Shown piece by piece: positions 60,269-64,000 of a stretch of 64,000 nucleotides of DNA. The position numbers and the translations under genes were made by a program. The DNA comes from Lucifuga dentata (lineage: Eukaryota; Chordata; Actinopteri; Ophidiiformes; Bythitidae), in NCBI GenBank assembly GCA_014773175.1, contig VXCM01000496.1, forward strand, positions 682,001 through 746,000, in the 5' to 3' direction. The stretch's first letter is position 1; every line of letters starts with the position of its first letter. The notes below the pieces were generated by a model. It made no database searches and was not told where the DNA came from. It was given only the letters and a program-made list of their open reading frames with translations.

Positions 60269-62258
60269 CCATATGCACACACTCAAAGATTAAAATGTTC
60301 ACATTTCATATTGAAGGCCTTTGATCAGGCTTGCGTGGCGCACATCATCATGCAAGTCATTCCACACAGCTGGAGGCTACACTCATTATTACCAATCATA
60401 TACAGTCCAGGGCCTGGCTGATAATGTATTGCAACACACAGTCCAGCCACAGTTATCTTAATTATACATCACAAACAAAGTCCTACAGCTTCAAAGGCGA
60501 GCGCTCGTGTCAGAACGGCGGACTGTCCTGCGCCTGTAAGTGGACATGAGCTCTCACGTGTCTCATTGACGGTGTTTGAGGACAGTCCTCCTCTTCTTTC
60601 TGCCTTCTAAACCTGCCTGTTCTGCCTCCTCACACACCCTCAGCCTGCTCTCTGTTCTGACACATAACGCCCGCCTGCATTTGCTGTCTTCCTCTCTCTC
60701 CTTCTCTCGTTTGAAGTTCAGGCTTTTCGACAGTCTGAATTCCAGCACTTGTCATTAGGAGCAGCACACACTCCCTCTCCTCTGTCTCATCTCACCCAGA
60801 GGTATAAGTCTCACCCACCAACTGGCTGATCAACCCCCTGGAGGGGTGAAAGGGAGATGCTGATGTGACATAAGCCTGTAGTGTCAGTGCTGGAATGAAT
60901 GAGTCATCTTCATTAGTGCTTGATTATATTTCCTACTTGTAGAGTGAGACAAGGATGCACCATTAATTAACTGAGATTTTAAAAGAACAAAATGCAGCAT
61001 TTATCCAGCAGCTATGGAGTGAGATTAGCTGAACCACTGGGCTATAATAGTTGTGATGATCTCAGTATTTTCACAATTAGATTGATTAGACAGCTCAAAA
61101 AAAGAGACAACAATAAGGATCGATAATAAATACACAACATTTCAGAGTAAATCACTTGTGAAGCTAAAAGAAAAATGTCTCAGAGATCAGAGTGACAGAA
61201 AGCCATTTGGGAACAGGAATAATTGAATACATGACAATTCTGCAATGACTTAAAGTGACTGTGGGGTTATAAGAGGATCAACCTAATTTATTACTCTCTC
61301 CTTTAATCATCTTTTGGTCCTCAGATGAAATCAGTCACTGCTTTGAGATCAGATGGATTCATCTACTGTAATCTGATTACATACCTGGAAACCTGTGCCA
61401 TGCTAATTTAGTTTTGCGCAACCTGCTCTGGAAATACCTTTGGAGAGGCGGTCTTCTACTATATTACATCTGTGCAATTAAAAGCACACGTGTAATTAAA
61501 CACCTCTTCACCAGTATTACACTTTGTACCCAGATGCATTTGTGTGCAGATGCATGCGGCCCAGAGGGATTGATAACAGAAAGCTATCACAATGCATTAG
61601 CGCAAAAGTAATTCAATGATAGTGGAACATCTAATAGGATAATAATCACACTGTTTCAGTGGCACACTTGACAAGTGTCATTTACAATTTTGCATTGGTC
61701 TAAAGTAGGATGGAGGCATTTTCCCCTGAGAAGGAGTTTGATGGTAATGAAAGCATAATAACTTGGCAGTCTTGGGAATCACCGCTGTGTAATATTTTGC
61801 AAATGGTGGGTATAATTAGTCTGCTGTATTAAAGGCACTTTAACCAGTAATTGCTCCATTGCCTCTACTCCCCCCTTTTTTTTCTCTCATATGGCTTTTT
61901 TCAACTATTTCACCGATACACTTGAATGATTTTGAAATCATTCTCTATCTGAGGTGGGATCTGAAACTATTGCAGGCATTACCTGTCCGCTCAGAGGGCT
62001 TAAAAAAATCCCTGTTGTCAGGCTGGGACAGAAACTGTGCCACAAAGTTTGAGAGCTATGGAGGAGGTTAGGGCATTAGAGATTCAAGCATTTCCTCTAT
62101 CTTGGCTCTGTTGAGTCATAAGCATGCTCCAGAAGGGTTTGTTATGCCCAGACTCTGCCTGGGGCATAATACTGCTCAGGAGTTGTCAGTGGTAGTGTCT
62201 CACTGCCAAAGCCACAGTGGGCTAACGCAGGCATATAAACATACAGGCAGGCAACACC
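60263..62258. other. mostly unique stretch, candidate conserved noncoding sequence
   Basis: I see no supported exon. From about 60950 to 61860 the sequence lacks repeats and has balanced composition with many TAATTA, CAATTA and ATGCAAAT-like words. It also contains ACACTTG-A-CAAGTGT (61664-61678), a pair of inverted NK-type half-sites. This looks like developmental enhancer DNA, but only cross-species conservation can show it. Confidence 0.3.
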
Positions 62259-62606
62259 NCCACACACACACACACATGCACACAGAAGAACACAAGTGCT
62301 TAGCCATGAAAAAGAGAGAACACACCTGCAGATTAAAATTCCATATCCACAGAAAGATTGTATAAATTACATTGTAAATGTAAAAAGAGATTGTAAAACT
62401 CTAAAAATACACACAGATACCATCATTCTAGTACAGAATATTGACCACATAATTAGACATTGAGGATGACACCGAGGCAGACTGCTTACTCATCTCCTCC
62501 ACAGATAAATAAGCACACACACTATTACACACCTTGTGCTCATCAGTTACCCAAGTGAGACAGTTACCCAAGTGAGTGAGACAGGTGGTGCTGGGTAGTC
62601 AGTGTG

Positions 62607-62608
<2 letters not shown>

Positions 62609-62643
<35 letters not shown>
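62609..62643. repeat. (TG)n microsatellite
   Basis: About 17 uninterrupted TG units. A shorter CA run with a single N at 62259 lies upstream. Confidence 0.95.
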
Positions 62644-62646
<3 letters not shown>

Positions 62647-64000
62647 TTTTCTCCCCAGCAGTATGTTCTGGCATCCTCCTCTGCCATACTTTTACCGCCT
62701 ACGCACACTAGCGTTGCAGATGGGATCTGTTGTAGCGTGAATCTGAATGCTCCTTTTCAGTCTTCCACTTCACACACTTTCCCACCTTCAGATCCTCCTC
62801 ACACAAGGTCACCAAACTAAAAGAGGGCGCTTTCACAATGCAACACTTTCAGCACAGGCATCAGTGGGTTATAGGGTCTAGAGACACTCAGTTTGACTCT
62901 ATGGATAACAGATTATAATGTGACCATAACGGAGGCAGCTTTGGCTTCAAGTTCCCTCCAGTGCAGGTTTATTAGCTACTTGACCCTGATGTTCCTAATA
63001 TTCCCATTACATCCCCTTTACAGTTAGGTGGATCATTTTTCAGATTTTGTTCTGTATCTGCTTGGTCGAGCACTTTATTAAATCTTCATCACACCTATAG
63101 AGTATTAAGATCCATTTTCTTTGCATTTCCTTGTAATTCAGCATGACATACAGTATTTGTCTTTTCTTGGGGGGGTTGGGGGGGGAGGGAATGTATGGGT
63201 TTTGACTATAATTTAAAATATTTTTTGTGGGTTTGAGCAATGGTTGTCTACACAAGTTGTAATGACGGCTTGCTCAGGGTCTATGGGACTACATGAATAC
63301 ATCTGTGGCTGCATGTCATGTATCCACCTTGTCTACAAGCTACAACATTGGAGGGGGTTTGAATGACGGGTTGTTTTGCCCTCTGCAGTCCAGCTCTTGA
63401 TGCACAAAAAGTGCCCTCATGTGTGGCAACCAAAGAGATTGAGCCAAGCTGGATGTGAGTCTACTGTTATTGGACGGCCAGAACCTGCAATAAAAGTGAA
63501 CCAGTGCAGAAAGGATGAAAATGATTGTTTCTCGCTTTTATGTTGTATTCAAGAGACTGACACATCTGATTGTGAAATATTCTACCAGATGTGCTGTGAT
63601 CAAAAGAAACAATTCCTTTACAACACCAATTTGACAATTAAAAACCTGATATTCCAACTGGTTTTTTTGTTTTGTTTTGTTTTAGTAGATGTGGCTTTTT
63701 TGATGCAAAATGAGTGAAGGAGAAAAGGTCAGACTTGTGAAACCTGGACTCACACATACAGTAAACACACACACACATAAGGAAGGAGTTTGGTGAACCT
63801 GCTAACCTCAAAAGCCTTAAATTTATGTGGTTACCCAGAGGTCAAATGTCAAGATTAATGGCCAACATCAACACAAGCTCCCAAAGGAAACAAAGGCATT
63901 TAAATCTACTTACTGTATGTGTGCATGGATCAATGGCGTGCTACAATCCTGTAAGTCCATTCGGCATTATCCACTGACAGGTTATCCCCATTAGGTGCTG
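62644..64000. other. mostly unique stretch
   Basis: I see no supported gene. The 113-codon frame at 63376-63717 runs through a (TTTTG)n patch near 63667 and has no domain. A G-rich tract lies at 63169-63189. Confidence 0.45.
63169..63189 (+). other. G-rich tract able to form a G-quadruplex
   Basis: G7, TT, G8, A, G3 follow each other within 21 bases. Four G-triplets are available if the long runs are split. Confidence 0.6.

Noticed and set aside
60011..60421. 136-codon ORF with SLSLS and HTHTH runs
   Set aside because: It is a reading of the TC and AC tracts inside the palindromic cluster.
63376..63717. 113-codon ORF with several cysteines and a hydrophobic end
   Set aside because: The hydrophobic end is encoded by a (TTTTG)n patch and the rest resembles no domain that I recognise.

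Overview
The window looks like teleost fish nuclear DNA, either intergenic or deep intronic. The evidence is an AT-rich background, very dense (CA)n, (GA)n and TC/AC compound microsatellites, and several dispersed repeats whose sequence I recognise as typical of fish genomes. These include a LINE 3' end with its reverse-transcriptase C-terminus, an L2-like 3' tail, tRNA-derived SINEs, palindromic hAT-like MITEs and a Tc1-like remnant. I find no convincing protein-coding exon of a host gene and no RNA gene. Nearly all long ORFs are chance frames or readings of microsatellites.

Layout. 0-5 kb: an (ATC)n tract, SINE- and LINE-derived repeats on the minus strand, and a LINE-like tail on the plus strand. 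5-8 kb: a palindromic MITE and a 605-bp inverted-repeat element with a hairpin inside. 8-15 kb: mostly unique AT-rich sequence. 15.7-16.3 kb: the clearest mobile element, a 5'-truncated LINE with an open 170-codon C-terminal reading frame and a 10-bp target-site duplication. 18-26 kb: a near-perfect palindrome, a TIR element, a second palindromic MITE, a solo LTR with a 5-bp target duplication, and an L2-like tail. 26-36 kb: microsatellites (one broken by a 14-N gap) and a long copy of a 'TACTTAAGTA-rich' repeat. 36-50 kb: mostly unique sequence with a third MITE copy, a Tc1-like remnant interrupted by a 56-N gap, and paired hairpins. 50-60 kb: repeat-rich, with further TACTTAAGTA copies, a telomere-like head-to-head motif, a 604-bp MITE with 17-bp perfect TIRs, a 650-bp higher-order TGAC satellite, and a 0.6-kb palindrome capped by compound microsatellites. 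60-64 kb: mostly unique sequence, part of it resembling a conserved noncoding element.

Assembly quality matters here. There are 13 single-N junctions plus the 14-N and 56-N gaps. At four of the single-N junctions (2754, 14049, 37225, 52640) the sequence to the left of the N is repeated exactly to the right. These are best read as unmerged contig overlaps rather than biology.

The genes do not 'work together', because no host gene is supported. What connects the window is repeat history: at least three copies of one MITE family, up to six copies of the TACTTAAGTA family, and repeated association of TC/AC tracts with mobile sequence. I did not find a novel gene system. The most unusual structures are the microsatellite-capped palindrome near 60 kb and the TGAC higher-order array.
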